Source of the DNA: Zavarzinia aquatilis
Lineage (GTDB): Bacteria; Pseudomonadota; Alphaproteobacteria; Zavarziniales; Zavarziniaceae
NCBI RefSeq assembly: GCF_003173035.1
Contig: NZ_QGLE01000002.1
Location: 186,001 to 250,000, forward strand
Direction of reading: 5' to 3'
Length of the DNA: 64,000 bases
Shown here: piece by piece, positions 45,125 through 55,467 of the stretch
Layout: each line of letters starts with the position of its first letter
How positions within the stretch are numbered: the first letter of the stretch is position 1
Notes under the pieces: model-generated
Database searches by the model: none
What the model saw: the letters and a program-made list of their open reading frames with translations, nothing else
Told to the model about the DNA's origin: nothing
Made by a program: the position numbers and the translations under genes

Positions 45125-45422
45125 CAACCGGCGGATTCTACGCGGAACCTGCGACGGCGGCGACCCCCGACATTCCTGCATGGCGGCCACGACATCGCGA
45201 TGTAACCCGGCGGCAACGACCGGCGAACTACAGGGCAAGGACGAGACGACGCCGAGGACCGCAGACGATAGCCCCCTCACCCGACTGAACACCCGGCCCG
45301 ACCGCCTTGCCCGAAACGCGCATCCCGCGCAGCCTGAAGATGCACACCCCGATCATCCGCCGCCACGGGACAATCCGGCCCGGCGAAATCGACCCATCTT
45401 TAGTAATCAGAAAGGTTACAAA

Positions 45423-45722
45423 ATGAACACGCGCCTTCTCTTCGCCTCCCTCGCCGCCCTGTCGCTCGGCACCATCGCCTCGACCGGCAGCTTCGCCGCG
45501 CAGCAGTCCGGCGGCAAGGACAGCTATGGCCCTGGCATCACCTACACGCAGAAGGCCGCGCCCGGCAGCGCCGAAGCCTTCGCCCTGATCGACAACGAGA
45601 ATGCCGCCGGCCCCGGCATCGTGATCGCCACGCCCCCCACGGCCCACGCAGGCGGGACCGGTCCCGACAGCGAGCTGGCCATGGCGTCGGCATATCCGGT
45701 TGACAACCGCAACGGTCACTGA
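45423..45722 (+). CDS. Small secreted protein of unknown function
   Basis: 99 residues. A signal peptide (cleavage likely after SFAA) is followed by a Gly-rich, low-complexity mature part (KDSYGPGITYTQKAAPGSAE, then AAGPGIVIATPP). AAAGG lies 7 bases before the ATG at 45423. The mature part has two similar PGI blocks (YGPGI and AGPGI), suggesting an internal repeat. No partner or function is seen. The 298-base spacer upstream, to the lipoprotein start at 45124, shows no other gene. Confidence 0.75.
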   Translation: MNTRLLFASLAALSLGTIASTGSFAAQQSGGKDSYGPGITYTQKAAPGSAEAFALIDNENAAGPGIVIATPPTAHAGGTGPDSELAMASAYPVDNRNGH

Positions 45723-45740
45723 GGGCTGGAGCCACCGCCA

Positions 45741-45765
45741 GCCGGACCGCCAGCCGCGGTCCGGC
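45741..45765. terminator. Perfect 10-bp hairpin between convergent genes
   Basis: GCCGGACCGC and GCGGTCCGGC with a CAGCC loop. It lies between the small secreted protein stop (45722) and the RegA stop (45766). There is no T tract, so it may act as a weak bidirectional terminator. Confidence 0.5.
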
Positions 45766-46323
45766 TCAGCGCGGCGAATGCTTGGCGAGGATGCGCTGCA
45801 GCGTGCGGCGATGCATGTTCAGCCGGCGCGCGGTCTCGGAAACATTTCGCTCGCACAGTTCGTAAATGCGATTGATGTGTTCCCAGCGCACCCGGTCGGC
45901 CGACATCGGACGATCCGGCGGTTCGGGCTTGGTGTCGCCCGAGGCTTGCAGCGCGGCGTCGATATCGTCGGCGTCGGCAGGCTTCGCCATGTAGTCGACG
46001 GCGCCGGCCTTAACCGCGGCGACCGCCGTCGCGATATTGCCGTAGCCGGTCAGCATGACGACGCGGGCATCGGGGTTGATATCGCGAATGGCCGCAATGA
46101 CGTCGAGGCCATTGCCGTCGGCGAGACGCAGGTCACAGACGGCATAGCGTGGCGGATTGCTGCGCGCCGCCGTGATGCCGGCCGCGACCGAAGGTGCCGT
46201 GGTGACGGCATAGCCGCGCTTGGCGAGGGCCCGCGCCAGACGCTCGCGCAGGATATCGTCGTCGTCGACGAGCAGAAGCGTGCGGTTCGGGTCGACATTC
46301 GAGGGCGCAGGTGTGGTTTCCAT
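45766..46323 (-). CDS. regA: RegA/PrrA/ActR-family redox response regulator
   Basis: 185 residues from the ATG at 46323, the normal RegA length. Receiver domain: LLVDDDDILRERL and YAVCDLRLADG with phospho-acceptor Asp64. The C-terminal Fis-type helix-turn-helix (SETARRLNMHRRTLQRIL) binds DNA. A GTG at 46347 would overlap the regB stop (GTGA) and add 8 residues; the ATG has GGGAG upstream and was preferred. RegA controls respiration, photosynthesis or carbon and nitrogen genes in response to redox state. Confidence 0.93.
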   Translation of the reverse strand: METTPAPSNVDPNRTLLLVDDDDILRERLARALAKRGYAVTTAPSVAAGITAARSNPPRYAVCDLRLADGNGLDVIAAIRDINPDARVVMLTGYGNIATAVAAVKAGAVDYMAKPADADDIDAALQASGDTKPEPPDRPMSADRVRWEHINRIYELCERNVSETARRLNMHRRTLQRILAKHSPR

Positions 46324-46343
46324 GGACTTTCTGTCTCCCGTGC

Positions 46344-47696
46344 TCACTCGTTCCGAGCGCCGACGGCTTCGGCCGCCAAACCGGAGCCCGCGATATCCAA
46401 TATGCCCCGAGGCCAGCGAATCGCAACCTCCGCGCCACGACCGACGCGGTTGAAGAAACCGATGCGCCCCCCGGAATGTTCGATCAGGGTCTTGGCGATG
46501 AAGACACCGAGGCCCAGCCCCTCGCCCTTCCTGGTCGTCACGTAAGGCTCGCCCAGCGATTCGAGGATTTCCGCCGAGAAGCCGGGGCCGTCGTCGCTGA
46601 CCGCGACCACGATTTCATCGGCATCCCAGTCGATGGTGATGATCACCTGCTCGCGGGCGAAGCGCATCGCGTTCTCGACCAGATTGCCGAGGCCATGCAG
46701 GATTTCCGGGCTGCGGCGGACCTGCGGTTCCGCCCCCTCGCCCACATCCTCGATCTGGAAGCCGATCTGGCGCCGCAGGTGCGGCTCGGCCGCGGCCTCG
46801 ACCAGCGCGGTCAGGCCAAGGACCGAGAAGGTCTCGTCGCGCATGTCCTCCGGCCGGCGCGACAGGCGCGACAGGATATCCCGGCAGCGCGCGGTCTGGC
46901 TGCGCAGGATCGCGAGATCGTCGGCATGGGCACTGTCGGAAAGTTCATTGGCGAGTTCGCCGACGACGATGGCGATGGTCGCGAGCGGCGTGCCCAATTC
47001 ATGGGCCGCCGCCGCCGCCAGCGTGCCGAGGGCGGACAGCTGCTGTTCCCGGGCGAGGGCGTCGCGCGTCGCGGCAAAGGCGCTCGACAGGCGCCGCGCT
47101 TCCGCCGCCACCCGCCAGGCATAGGTGACGATGAACACCATGCCGAGGGAAAGGCTGGCCCATATGCCGATCATGTAGATCGGGTCGATATCGAAAGGCT
47201 GGCCACGCCAGGGCAATGGCAGATGCAGCACCGACAGCATGGTGATGCAGGCGAAGGCAAGCGCCCCGAGACCGACCGTCAGACCGAGTTCGAGAATGGT
47301 CGCCGAAATCGTCACCGGCACCAGGATCAGGAAGGAGAACGGATTCTGCAGCCCCCCGGTCAGATACAGCAGGGCAGCGAGCTGCAGGATGTCATAGGCG
47401 AGATAGAGACCGGCCTCCCGGTCCGACAGGCGCTTGGCCGCCGGATAGACCGCCTGCAACACGATGTTCAGCAGGATCGACGCGGCGATGGGGATCGCGA
47501 TCGCGACCATGGGCAGTGGAAAATCCAGCACCACGGCGACGACGAACAGCGCCCCCGTCTGGCCCGCGACGGCAAGCCAGCGCAACAGGACAAGAGTGTG
47601 GAGGCGCAGGGGCGCGCCCGCCGCCGCCTTGGTCAGCGAGGTCGCCGGATTTTCGGGCTCCGCCTCTTCGCGCGGGGACTGCATCATGATCGCCAT
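46344..47696 (-). CDS. regB: RegB/PrrB/ActS-family redox sensor histidine kinase
   Basis: 450 residues. About six membrane helices lie in the first 195 residues. GGLQNPF at 114-120 is the quinone-binding heptapeptide region of RegB. The H box has His232 (AAAHELGTPLATI). Cys271 (TARCRDIL) matches the redox-active cysteine that switches RegB off by disulfide or sulfenate formation. HATPase motifs NLVENAMRFA and GLGLGVFIAKTL follow. It phosphorylates RegA, encoded just downstream. Confidence 0.94.
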   Translation of the reverse strand: MAIMMQSPREEAEPENPATSLTKAAAGAPLRLHTLVLLRWLAVAGQTGALFVVAVVLDFPLPMVAIAIPIAASILLNIVLQAVYPAAKRLSDREAGLYLAYDILQLAALLYLTGGLQNPFSFLILVPVTISATILELGLTVGLGALAFACITMLSVLHLPLPWRGQPFDIDPIYMIGIWASLSLGMVFIVTYAWRVAAEARRLSSAFAATRDALAREQQLSALGTLAAAAAHELGTPLATIAIVVGELANELSDSAHADDLAILRSQTARCRDILSRLSRRPEDMRDETFSVLGLTALVEAAAEPHLRRQIGFQIEDVGEGAEPQVRRSPEILHGLGNLVENAMRFAREQVIITIDWDADEIVVAVSDDGPGFSAEILESLGEPYVTTRKGEGLGLGVFIAKTLIEHSGGRIGFFNRVGRGAEVAIRWPRGILDIAGSGLAAEAVGARNE

Positions 47697-47745
47697 GGCG
47701 CCACATTAGGGGGGCTGGGTCCGCCCCGCCACCGCATTGAGGACG

Positions 47746-48039
47746 TCAGGCCCCTGACTTTGTGTTGAAGGCGGCGAGCTGTTCCGCCGTCGCCTCGCGC
47801 TGATGGCGCCGCTTCCATTCGTCGTAGGGCATCCCGTAGACCTCGGCCCGTGCCTCGTCCCTGGTCAGGGCGACGCCGGCCTCGTCGGCCGCGTCCTTCA
47901 GCCAGTTGGACAGACAGTTACGGCAGAAACCGGCAAGATTCATCAGCTCGATGTTCTGGACATCGACCCGCTCGCGCAGGTGCCCGACAAGGCGGCGGAA
48001 GGCCGCCGCTTCCAGCTCGGTCCGGGTCTTATCGTCCAT
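47746..48039 (-). CDS. DUF1244-family protein
   Basis: 97 residues. MNLAGFCRNCLSNWLKDAAD and YGMPYDEWKRRHQREA are the family signature (SMc04008 type). CxxC (CRNC) hints at metal binding. The family is small, soluble and of unknown function, common in Alpha- and Gammaproteobacteria. The ATG at 48039 has GAAGGGGCGAAG upstream. It is upstream of regB in the same direction, with a 49-base gap. Confidence 0.9.
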   Translation of the reverse strand: MDDKTRTELEAAAFRRLVGHLRERVDVQNIELMNLAGFCRNCLSNWLKDAADEAGVALTRDEARAEVYGMPYDEWKRRHQREATAEQLAAFNTKSGA

Positions 48040-48126
48040 GGCTCTTCGCCCCTTCGGTTGAGTCGCATAGGGTTGATTAACTTTTCGCAGCGAATATCCC
48101 GTCATGCAACCGCTCCGCCAGCGTCC

Positions 48127-50718
48127 ATGACTGCGTCCGCTGCATCCCGCCTGCGGATCTTCCGTTCGCCGCCTCATGTCCTCATCTGGCGGCTGTCGGT
48201 GCTCATCGCCGTTCTCGGGCTGCTGTTCGGCACTCACCTGATGCTCGACCGGCGGGCCTATCTGGCCGAGACGACGGCCACCACGCGCCTCGGGGCCACG
48301 GTGCTCGCCGACTGGACCGCCCGCACGTTCGATCTGATGAACAGCCTGCTCGCCGCCGCGGCCGAGGTGCGCGAAGCCGATCCGGCACCGAGCGATACCG
48401 CGAACCGGAAAGACGTCCTCGAAACCGCCTTCCGCCGTCTGCTCGGCGCCGATCCCGCCGTGATTGACATCGGGCTCTATTCGCCCGAGGGGCGTCTGAT
48501 CGCCTCGGCCGGCGGGGGCGAACGCCTGCCGGCGGAGTTGTCCCCGCTGATCTGGACATCGGCCCTTTCATCGCCCGGAGAAGGCCCCGCCGCGATCGGC
48601 AAACCGCAACGGGACCACCAGGGCCGTCTGCTCCTCGTCGCGGGCTTTCGCCTGGGCGACGGCGCAATGCTGGTCGGCGCGATCGAACACGACTATCTGA
48701 AGGCAGCCTATCAATCGGTGCTGCGCCGTGCAGCCAGCGTCGTCACCCTGACCGACGGAGGCCATCTTGTTCTGGCGCGAACTCGGGACGACCGTTTCGC
48801 CGCGGGCAGCCTGCTGCCCTTCACCCCGGCGCAGGCCGACGCGGAGGTCGACGGTGTCCCGGACGCCGATCCCCGGCTGGTCGGCGAGCGGCAGCTCTCG
48901 CCACTTGGCCTGACCGTCACCCTGACCACCTCCAGGGCTGAAATCGCCGCAGGCTGGTGGCATCGGCAGGCCCTGTTCATCGCCATGTTCACCGCCGCGA
49001 TGCTCGTGCTCATCGTCGGCGGTCACGCCTTCTATCGCCGGTTGCTGGACATCGAGAACAATCGGATCGCCCTGCACCAGGCGAGGGACCGCGCCCATGA
49101 CGCCAGCGAGGCGAAATCCCGCTTCCTCGCCATGATGAGTCACGAGCTGCGGACCCCGATGACCGGTGTGATCGGCACCCTCGACCTGCTGCGCCAGAGC
49201 CCGTTGAACGGCCGTCAGGCCCAGCTGGTCAAGGTTCTGACGACCTCGTCCAACGCCCTGCTTGAAGTCCTGAACGATATTCTCGACTTCTCGAAGATCG
49301 AGGCAGGGGCCGTGCAGATCGAGGAGGTCGATTTTCGGCTGGAAGACGTCGTCGGCGCCACCGCCGACATGTTCCGGGCCCGCTGCGAACAGAAGAACAT
49401 CCGCCTGATCGCCCGCATCGACGCCGATGTCCCCGGTTGGCTGAAGGGCGATCCGACGCGCATCCGGCAGGTTCTGACCAATCTTGTCGGCAACGCGGTC
49501 AAATTCACCGAAGGCGGCGAAATCAGCCTTCAGGTCAGCCACCAGTCGCTGAACGACAAGCCCACCGCAGGGCCGGTCGAGCTGCGGTTCAGCGTGCAGG
49601 ATACCGGCGTCGGCATTTCCCGCGCGACCCAGGCCCATCTGTTCGAGCCTTTCGTCCAGGCCGATGCCTCGACGGCCCGGCGCTATGGCGGGACCGGGCT
49701 CGGCCTTGCCATCTGCCGCCGGCTGGTCCAGGCCATGGGCGGCGAGATCGGCCTGACCAGCGCCCTCGGCAACGGCAGCCGCTTCTGGTTCACGTTGCGC
49801 CTGCAGGCCACCGAGGCACCGTCGGAAGCGGTCGCGGAGGCCGCCGCGGCCCCCGGCCCCGTGGCTCCAGCCGCGCATCACGGGGCGCATATCCTCGTGG
49901 CCGAGGATAACGAGATCAACCGCTTCCTCATTCGCGAGCAGCTGACCCGGCGCGGCTATCGCGTGACCACGGTCGAGAACGGCTGGCAGGCGGTCGAGGA
50001 GCAGCGCGCCAATCCTCACGACTTGGTCATTCTCGACATGCGGATGCCGGTGATGGACGGGCCGACCGCCCTCGCCCATATCCGCGCGCTCGACGGCAGG
50101 GCCGCGACCTGCCCGGTCGTGGCGCTGACCGCCGATGCCCTGCCCGAGGAAATCGAAGTCTATATCCGCAGCGGCGTCGACGCCCTGCACACCAAGCCGA
50201 TCGACTGGCAGGCGCTCGACGACAGCCTGCGCCGCCTGCTCGACAATCGGATGACACTGCCGGCGAAATCCGCGACGCCACCCGACGGCGGCGCCGCCAA
50301 CGTCAACGAAGCCGCCGGGGCGAAGCCCCCCACCGCGCAGACCCTGCTGGGCCTGAGCGGCGCCAATCCCGGCTTCAATCCGGCAATGATCGAGGATCTG
50401 CGCGATGTGATGGACGCCGCCGCCATCGGCGACCTCATCGCCTCCTTCCGCTGCACCCTGCTGAAGGAAGGCGCCGCCCTGCGCGAGGCCGCCCTCGCGG
50501 GGGATGCCGCGCGCCTGCGCGAGGTCGCACACACCATCCAGGGCATGGCCGCCCAGATGGGCGCGGACGGCATCGCCGCGGTCGCGCGGACGATCCGCCT
50601 CGACGGGCCATCGCCGATTGCCCCGCGAGACCTGCCGGGCCGGATCGAGTTCTACGACACGATCGTCGCTGCGACCCTGTCGCGGCTCGACGGTTTCACC
50701 AACCTAGGCGCCGCCTGA
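48127..50718 (+). CDS. Hybrid sensor histidine kinase with receiver and HPt domains
   Basis: 863 residues. Membrane helix near 20-40, a periplasmic sensor (about 41-280), a second helix near 285-305, then HisKA ([15 protein letters not shown], His339), HATPase ([27 protein letters not shown]), a receiver ([24 protein letters not shown], Asp near 636) and a C-terminal HPt ([13 protein letters not shown], His near 801). Phosphate can pass His-Asp-His inside one chain to an unknown regulator. The 3' end overlaps the convergent ELM1-like gene by 23 bases. Confidence 0.93.
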   Translation: MTASAASRLRIFRSPPHVLIWRLSVLIAVLGLLFGTHLMLDRRAYLAETTATTRLGATVLADWTARTFDLMNSLLAAAAEVREADPAPSDTANRKDVLETAFRRLLGADPAVIDIGLYSPEGRLIASAGGGERLPAELSPLIWTSALSSPGEGPAAIGKPQRDHQGRLLLVAGFRLGDGAMLVGAIEHDYLKAAYQSVLRRAASVVTLTDGGHLVLARTRDDRFAAGSLLPFTPAQADAEVDGVPDADPRLVGERQLSPLGLTVTLTTSRAEIAAGWWHRQALFIAMFTAAMLVLIVGGHAFYRRLLDIENNRIALHQARDRAHDASEAKSRFLAMMSHELRTPMTGVIGTLDLLRQSPLNGRQAQLVKVLTTSSNALLEVLNDILDFSKIEAGAVQIEEVDFRLEDVVGATADMFRARCEQKNIRLIARIDADVPGWLKGDPTRIRQVLTNLVGNAVKFTEGGEISLQVSHQSLNDKPTAGPVELRFSVQDTGVGISRATQAHLFEPFVQADASTARRYGGTGLGLAICRRLVQAMGGEIGLTSALGNGSRFWFTLRLQATEAPSEAVAEAAAAPGPVAPAAHHGAHILVAEDNEINRFLIREQLTRRGYRVTTVENGWQAVEEQRANPHDLVILDMRMPVMDGPTALAHIRALDGRAATCPVVALTADALPEEIEVYIRSGVDALHTKPIDWQALDDSLRRLLDNRMTLPAKSATPPDGGAANVNEAAGAKPPTAQTLLGLSGANPGFNPAMIEDLRDVMDAAAIGDLIASFRCTLLKEGAALREAALAGDAARLREVAHTIQGMAAQMGADGIAAVARTIRLDGPSPIAPRDLPGRIEFYDTIVAATLSRLDGFTNLGAA

Positions 50719-51673
50719 CCTCGGCCGCGATACGCGGCATCTCGTCGAGGGGTTCGTACCCCCAGCTGTCGAAACGGCCGTCGAACCAGCGGACATAGCC
50801 ATCGGCCACGAGATCGTCGACGAAACGACCGAGGCGCTTCGAGCGGCCGGGCAGCCGCGCGACATGGACAGGCCGACCCGTCACCAGAGCCTCCGAAATC
50901 ATGGACACGGAATCAGCGGTGATCACCAGATGGTCGGCGAGGCCGAGCAGGCCGAAATAGGGATTGTCGCCCTTGCCGTCCCAGATGAAACGCGGCCGGT
51001 CGCCGAGCGCCTGGCGCAGCCCCTCGAGCGCGGGTGCGCCGGTGCGCCGCGACGGCGTCACCGCGAGACTGCCGCCGACCCGCGCCGCCGCCGCCGCGAG
51101 CGACGCCCCGAGCGCCGCGCCCGAGCGGGCATCGAGCCGATAGCGCCGGTTGGAGCCGCCGAGCAACACGCCGATCAGCGGCCGCGGCATATGGGCGAGG
51201 CGGTCGCGCCACTGGCCCGCGCCGGCCTCGATCTTGGCCGGGGTCACCCGGTGCAGGCCCGCCCGCGTCTCGACCACATTCTCGCCCGCCAGCCGGTCGT
51301 GGCGCGGCGCGATGACGACGTCGAACAGGCGCAGCGGCAGCTTGGGGTTCTGCAGATGGACGAGGCGGGTGTGGCCGCCGCTCGCCCGGCGGATCGCGAC
51401 CGCGAGGGGGGCGGCAACATTGCCGGTCGATATGACGAGGTCGGGCCAGGGCGGCGTCAGCGGGTCGCTGTCGGCGGTCGGCGCCTTCAGCGGAAACGGC
51501 CACAGGCGCCCGGGCAGCCAGTCCCACGGCCGGCGCGCCCGCACGCGCTTGACCACATGCGGCAGGCCGAGCGCCTCGGCGAGGCCGACGATCTGCGTCT
51601 CCATGCCGGCATGGCCTTCGCTGAGGCACCAGACCAGTGCCGGCGCCGCGCTGGGCGACAGGGCCGTCGTCAC
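50696..51673 (-). CDS. ELM1-family (DUF1022) protein
   Basis: 325 residues. LSEGHAGMETQIVGLAEALG at the N-terminus and VLLGGSNRRY and ADSVSMISEALVTGRPVHV later are typical of the mitochondrial-fission ELM1 family found in alphaproteobacteria. It looks like a GT-B-fold glycosyltransferase relative of MurG/LpxB, so a role in envelope glycosylation is possible. The start is uncertain: of three tandem GTG codons after GGGGAGA, the last (51673) has the best spacing; TTG 51697 is an alternative. Confidence 0.85.
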   Translation of the reverse strand: MTTALSPSAAPALVWCLSEGHAGMETQIVGLAEALGLPHVVKRVRARRPWDWLPGRLWPFPLKAPTADSDPLTPPWPDLVISTGNVAAPLAVAIRRASGGHTRLVHLQNPKLPLRLFDVVIAPRHDRLAGENVVETRAGLHRVTPAKIEAGAGQWRDRLAHMPRPLIGVLLGGSNRRYRLDARSGAALGASLAAAAARVGGSLAVTPSRRTGAPALEGLRQALGDRPRFIWDGKGDNPYFGLLGLADHLVITADSVSMISEALVTGRPVHVARLPGRSKRLGRFVDDLVADGYVRWFDGRFDSWGYEPLDEMPRIAAEVRRRLGW

Positions 51674-51814
51674 CACCACTCTCCCCGCCGGCGGCAACGC
51701 AACTCTCGGGCGCCGGATCTTCGGCGCAGAGGTTTAACGAGACCGGCGCCCGGCACAAGCCCGCAATTGCCAATCGGAAGAGGCGGCCCGCCCACCGGCC
51801 CGCTATAAGACGGC

Positions 51815-52708
51815 ATGACCGCCCCTGCCCTGCCCCGGCCGGCCCCCGTCTGGGCCCTGCCCGCCCTCGCCCTCGGCGCCGCCTTCATCGGCTGTTCGCC
51901 CATTTTCGTGCGCCTGTCGGAACTCGGCCCGACGGCGACCGCCTTCTGGCGCCTCGCCCTCGCGCTGCCGCTCTACTATGCCTGGATGAAGGTCGCCGAC
52001 CGCAACCGGCCGGCGGCGCCGCCCCGGCTGCCTGCGGGATCGCGCCGACGCCTCCTGCTGGCCGGCCTGCTCTTTACCGGCGACCTGTTCTCCTGGCACT
52101 GGTCGATCCACATGACGACGGTGGCCAACTCGACCCTGCTGGCCAATTTCGCCCCGGTCTTCGTCGTCTTCGGCGCCTGGCTGCTGTTCGGCGACCGGCC
52201 GCGTCCTGTCTTTCTCGCCGGCCTTGCCCTGACCGTCGCCGGGGCGGCCTGCCTGATCGGCGACAGTTTCTCGATCGGCGCCCAGAACGCGGTCGGCGAT
52301 GGCCTCGCCCTCGTCACCGCCTTCTTCTTCGGCACCTATCTTCTCACCGTGAAGGATCTGCGCGAGCGGATCGACGCCCCGCGCCTGATGCTGTGGTCGA
52401 GCCTGGTGACCGCCCTCGCCCTGTTGCCCCTCGCCCTGCTCTCGGGCGAGTCGATTTGGCCGACGAGCCTCGATGGCTTCCTCGTCCTGCTCGGCCTCGC
52501 CTGGATCAGTCAGGCGCTCGGTCAGGGGCTGATCGCGGAGGCCTTCGGCCACCTGCCGGCCGGCTTTTCGTCGCTCGTCATCCTGGTCGAGCCGCTGTCC
52601 GCCGCCATCCTGGGCTGGCTCCTGCTGAACGAGGCGCTGGGGCCGTGGCAGGCACTGGGCGGCGCGCTGATCCTGTTCGGCATCCTGGTCGCGCGGCGGG
52701 GGGCCTGA
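51815..52708 (+). CDS. EamA/DMT-family exporter
   Basis: 297 residues with about ten membrane helices, in two five-helix repeats of the drug/metabolite transporter superfamily. PALALGAAFIGCSPIFVRL starts the first EamA domain, and GLALVTAFFFGTYLLTVKDL the second. The substrate is unknown. It ends 2 bases before the glycerate kinase gene, so the two form an operon; export or uptake of a metabolite linked to glycerate is a guess. Confidence 0.9.
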   Translation: MTAPALPRPAPVWALPALALGAAFIGCSPIFVRLSELGPTATAFWRLALALPLYYAWMKVADRNRPAAPPRLPAGSRRRLLLAGLLFTGDLFSWHWSIHMTTVANSTLLANFAPVFVVFGAWLLFGDRPRPVFLAGLALTVAGAACLIGDSFSIGAQNAVGDGLALVTAFFFGTYLLTVKDLRERIDAPRLMLWSSLVTALALLPLALLSGESIWPTSLDGFLVLLGLAWISQALGQGLIAEAFGHLPAGFSSLVILVEPLSAAILGWLLLNEALGPWQALGGALILFGILVARRGA

Positions 52709-52710
52709 CC

Positions 52711-53952
52711 ATGGCCGAGAAAGACCCGCGGGACCGTCTGTTCGCCGCCGCCCTCGCCGCCGCCGATGCCGGTGCGGCGACACTGCGCCATCTGCCGCCC
52801 GTGCCCCGGGGGCGCACCGTCGTCGTCGGCGCGGGCAAGGCCGCCGCCGCCATGGCCGCCGCGCTCGATTCGGCGTGGCGGGGGCCCCTGAGCGGGCTGG
52901 TCGTCACCCGCCACGGCCATGGCCTGCCCACCGGCCGGATCGAAGTGGTCGAAGCCGGCCATCCGCTGCCCGATGGCGCGGGGCAAGACGCGGCGCGGCG
53001 CATCCTCGATGTCGTCCGGGGTCTCGGCCCCGACGATCTCGTGATCGCCCTTGTCTCCGGCGGCGGCTCCGCCCTGCTCGCCCTGCCGGCGCCGGGGCTT
53101 GCCCTTGCCGACAAGCAGGCGGTGACCCGCGCCCTGCTGCGCGCCGGCACCCCGATCGGCGAGATCAATGTCGTGCGCAAACATCTGTCGGCGATCAAGG
53201 GCGGCCGCCTCGCCCTCGCCGCCGCGCCCGCGCCTGTCCACACGCTGCTGGTCTCGGACGTGCCGGGCGACGATCCTTCCGTGATCGCCTCCGGCCCGAC
53301 CCTGCCCGATGCCTCGACCCGCGAAGAGGCGCAGGCGATCCTGCGCCGCTGGTCGGTCGACGCACCGGAAGCCGTCGCCCGCTGGCTGGACGATCCGGCA
53401 TCGGAGACGCCGAAGCCGGGCGACCCGCGCTTTGGCCCGCTGGCCCCGGCCATCGTCCTGCGCCCGGCCGACGCACTGGCGGCGGCCGCCGCCGAGGCGA
53501 GGGCGGCGGGCTATCGCGTGATCGACCTCGGCCCCCGGATCGAGGGTGAGGCCCGGCAGGTCGGCGCCGCCCATGCCCTGCTCGCCCTCAGCCTGTCGGG
53601 TGGCGGGCCGACCGCCATCCTCTCGGGCGGGGAATTGACCGTGACCGTGGCGGGCGATGGCGCGGGCGGCCCCAACAAGGAATATCTGCTGGGGCTCGCC
53701 CTCGCCCTCGGCGGCGCGCCGGGCATTTCCGCCCTCGCCTGCGATACCGACGGCATCGACGGCACGTCTGACGACGCGGGCGCGCGCATCGACGAAACCA
53801 CCCTCGGCCGTGCCGCCGGCCTCGGCCTCGACGTCGCGGCGATGCTGGCGGCCAACCGCTCCCACGAGGTCTTCGCCGCCCTCGGCGATCTCGTTTCGAC
53901 CGGCCCGACGCGGACGAATGTGAACGATTTTCGGGTTATCTTCGTCACCTGA
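52711..53952 (+). CDS. Glycerate 2-kinase (MOFRL family)
   Basis: 413 residues. VVVGAGKAAAAMA, LVSGGGSALLALP and GGELTVTVAGDGAGGPNKEY are GckA/TtuD signatures; DTDGIDGTSDDAGA is the MOFRL domain. It phosphorylates D-glycerate to 2-phosphoglycerate with ATP. Next to pyruvate kinase it lets glycerate (from glyoxylate or hydroxypyruvate) flow to pyruvate via enolase. Translation is coupled to the exporter gene by a 2-base gap. Confidence 0.93.
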   Translation: MAEKDPRDRLFAAALAAADAGAATLRHLPPVPRGRTVVVGAGKAAAAMAAALDSAWRGPLSGLVVTRHGHGLPTGRIEVVEAGHPLPDGAGQDAARRILDVVRGLGPDDLVIALVSGGGSALLALPAPGLALADKQAVTRALLRAGTPIGEINVVRKHLSAIKGGRLALAAAPAPVHTLLVSDVPGDDPSVIASGPTLPDASTREEAQAILRRWSVDAPEAVARWLDDPASETPKPGDPRFGPLAPAIVLRPADALAAAAAEARAAGYRVIDLGPRIEGEARQVGAAHALLALSLSGGGPTAILSGGELTVTVAGDGAGGPNKEYLLGLALALGGAPGISALACDTDGIDGTSDDAGARIDETTLGRAAGLGLDVAAMLAANRSHEVFAALGDLVSTGPTRTNVNDFRVIFVT

Positions 53953-53971
53953 AAGCCATCGTTTCGTCATG

Positions 53972-53992
53972 GCGCCGGCCATCTGCCGGCGC
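53972..53992. other. GC hairpin in the glycerate kinase / pyruvate kinase spacer
   Basis: GCGCCGGC-CATCT-GCCGGCGC is an 8-bp perfect stem. It follows GTTTCGTCAT, the same ten bases that open the REP-like element at 38441, so it may be a half copy of that repeat. There is no T tract. It lies 12 bases before the pyk ATG and may affect pyk translation. Confidence 0.45.
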
Positions 53993-54004
53993 TAACCTGC
54001 CGCC

Positions 54005-55447
54005 ATGATCGAATATCGCAGTCGCCGCGCGCGCATCATCGCCACCCTCGGCCCCGCCTCCTCCGACAAGGCCGTCATCCGGGCCCTCGCCGAAGCCGGC
54101 GCCGACGTCTTCCGCCTGAACATGAGCCATGGCGCCCACGAGGACGCCCGCGCCCGCCACGCCGCCATCCGGGCGGTCGAGGCGGAGCTGGGCCGGCCCA
54201 TCGGCATTCTCGCCGATCTTCAGGGGCCGAAGCTGCGCATCGGCCGCTTCGCCGAAGGCGCCATCGACATCGCCCCCGGCCACCGCATCCATCTCGACAT
54301 GGACGAGACCCCGGGCGATGCCGGCCGGGTCTGCCTGCCCCATCCGGAAATCTTCGCCGCCATGGCGCCGGGCACCGAGCTGCTGCTCGACGATGGCCGC
54401 GTCCGCCTCATCATTGAAGAGGTTTACGAGGGCCGCGCCTTCGCCCGGGTGGTCGAAGGCCGGCGCCTGTCGGACCGCAAGGGCGTGAACGTGCCGAACG
54501 CCATCCTGCCCCTCGCCGCGATGACGCCGAAGGACCTGCGCGACCTCGACTTCGCGCTCGAGATCGGCGTCGACTGGATCGCCCTGTCCTTCGTCCAGCG
54601 CCCGCAGGACGTGCGCGACCTGAAAGCCATCGTGCAGGGTCGTGCCGGCATCGTCGCCAAGATCGAGAAACCGTCCGCGGTCGAGGATATCGACGGTATC
54701 CTGGCCGAATCCGATGCCATCATGGTCGCTCGCGGCGATCTCGGCGTGGAGCTGCCACTGGAAACCGTGCCCGGCATCCAGAAACGCCTGACCGCCAAGG
54801 CCCGCGCGGCCGGCAAGCCGGTCGTGGTCGCGACCCAGATGCTGGAAAGCATGGTCTCGGCCCCTGTCCCGACGCGCGCCGAGGTTTCGGACGTCGCCAC
54901 CGCCGTCTATGACGGCGCCGACTGCGTGATGCTGTCGGCCGAGTCGGCGGCGGGCAGTTTCCCGGTCGAGTCGGTCGCCACCATGAGCCGCATCGCCGCC
55001 CAGGCGGAACAGGACATCGTCTACGACGAGCTGATCCATGCCCACCACGAGGAAACCGGCGATTCGATCGGTGACGCCATCACCACCGCCGCCGGCCGGG
55101 TCGCGGCCATGGTCGGCGCCGCCTGCATCGTCACCTTCACCTCGAGCGGATCGACCGCGCTGCGCACCGCGCGGGAGCGGCCGGAGACCGATATCCTGGT
55201 GCTGACGCCCAACCTGAACACGGCGCGGCGCCTCGCCATCGCCTGGGGCCTCAGCTGCGTCGTCGTGCCCGATGTCTCGAATTTCGCCGAAATGGTGCAG
55301 CGCGCCGGGGCGACGGCGGCGGAGCATGGTTTCGCCCGGCCGGGCGACCGTATCGTGATCACCGCGGGCGTGCCCTTCGGCTCGCCCGGCACCACCAATA
55401 TCCTGCGCGTCGCCATCGTCGGCCAGCCGGGCGGCCCCACCACCTGA
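54005..55447 (+). CDS. pyk: Pyruvate kinase
   Basis: 480 residues, normal length. FRLNMSHGAHED and ILADLQGPKLRIG are the N-terminal active-site loops. IVAKIEKPSAVEDID has the catalytic Lys. IMVARGDLGVELPLE and LSAESAAGSFPVE are the ligand and family motifs. It transfers phosphate from phosphoenolpyruvate to ADP, the last step of glycolysis. Together with glycerate 2-kinase upstream it makes a glycerate-to-pyruvate module. Confidence 0.96.
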   Translation: MIEYRSRRARIIATLGPASSDKAVIRALAEAGADVFRLNMSHGAHEDARARHAAIRAVEAELGRPIGILADLQGPKLRIGRFAEGAIDIAPGHRIHLDMDETPGDAGRVCLPHPEIFAAMAPGTELLLDDGRVRLIIEEVYEGRAFARVVEGRRLSDRKGVNVPNAILPLAAMTPKDLRDLDFALEIGVDWIALSFVQRPQDVRDLKAIVQGRAGIVAKIEKPSAVEDIDGILAESDAIMVARGDLGVELPLETVPGIQKRLTAKARAAGKPVVVATQMLESMVSAPVPTRAEVSDVATAVYDGADCVMLSAESAAGSFPVESVATMSRIAAQAEQDIVYDELIHAHHEETGDSIGDAITTAAGRVAAMVGAACIVTFTSSGSTALRTARERPETDILVLTPNLNTARRLAIAWGLSCVVVPDVSNFAEMVQRAGATAAEHGFARPGDRIVITAGVPFGSPGTTNILRVAIVGQPGGPTT

Positions 55448-55467
55448 CGGGGCGGCGCCTCAGCCGG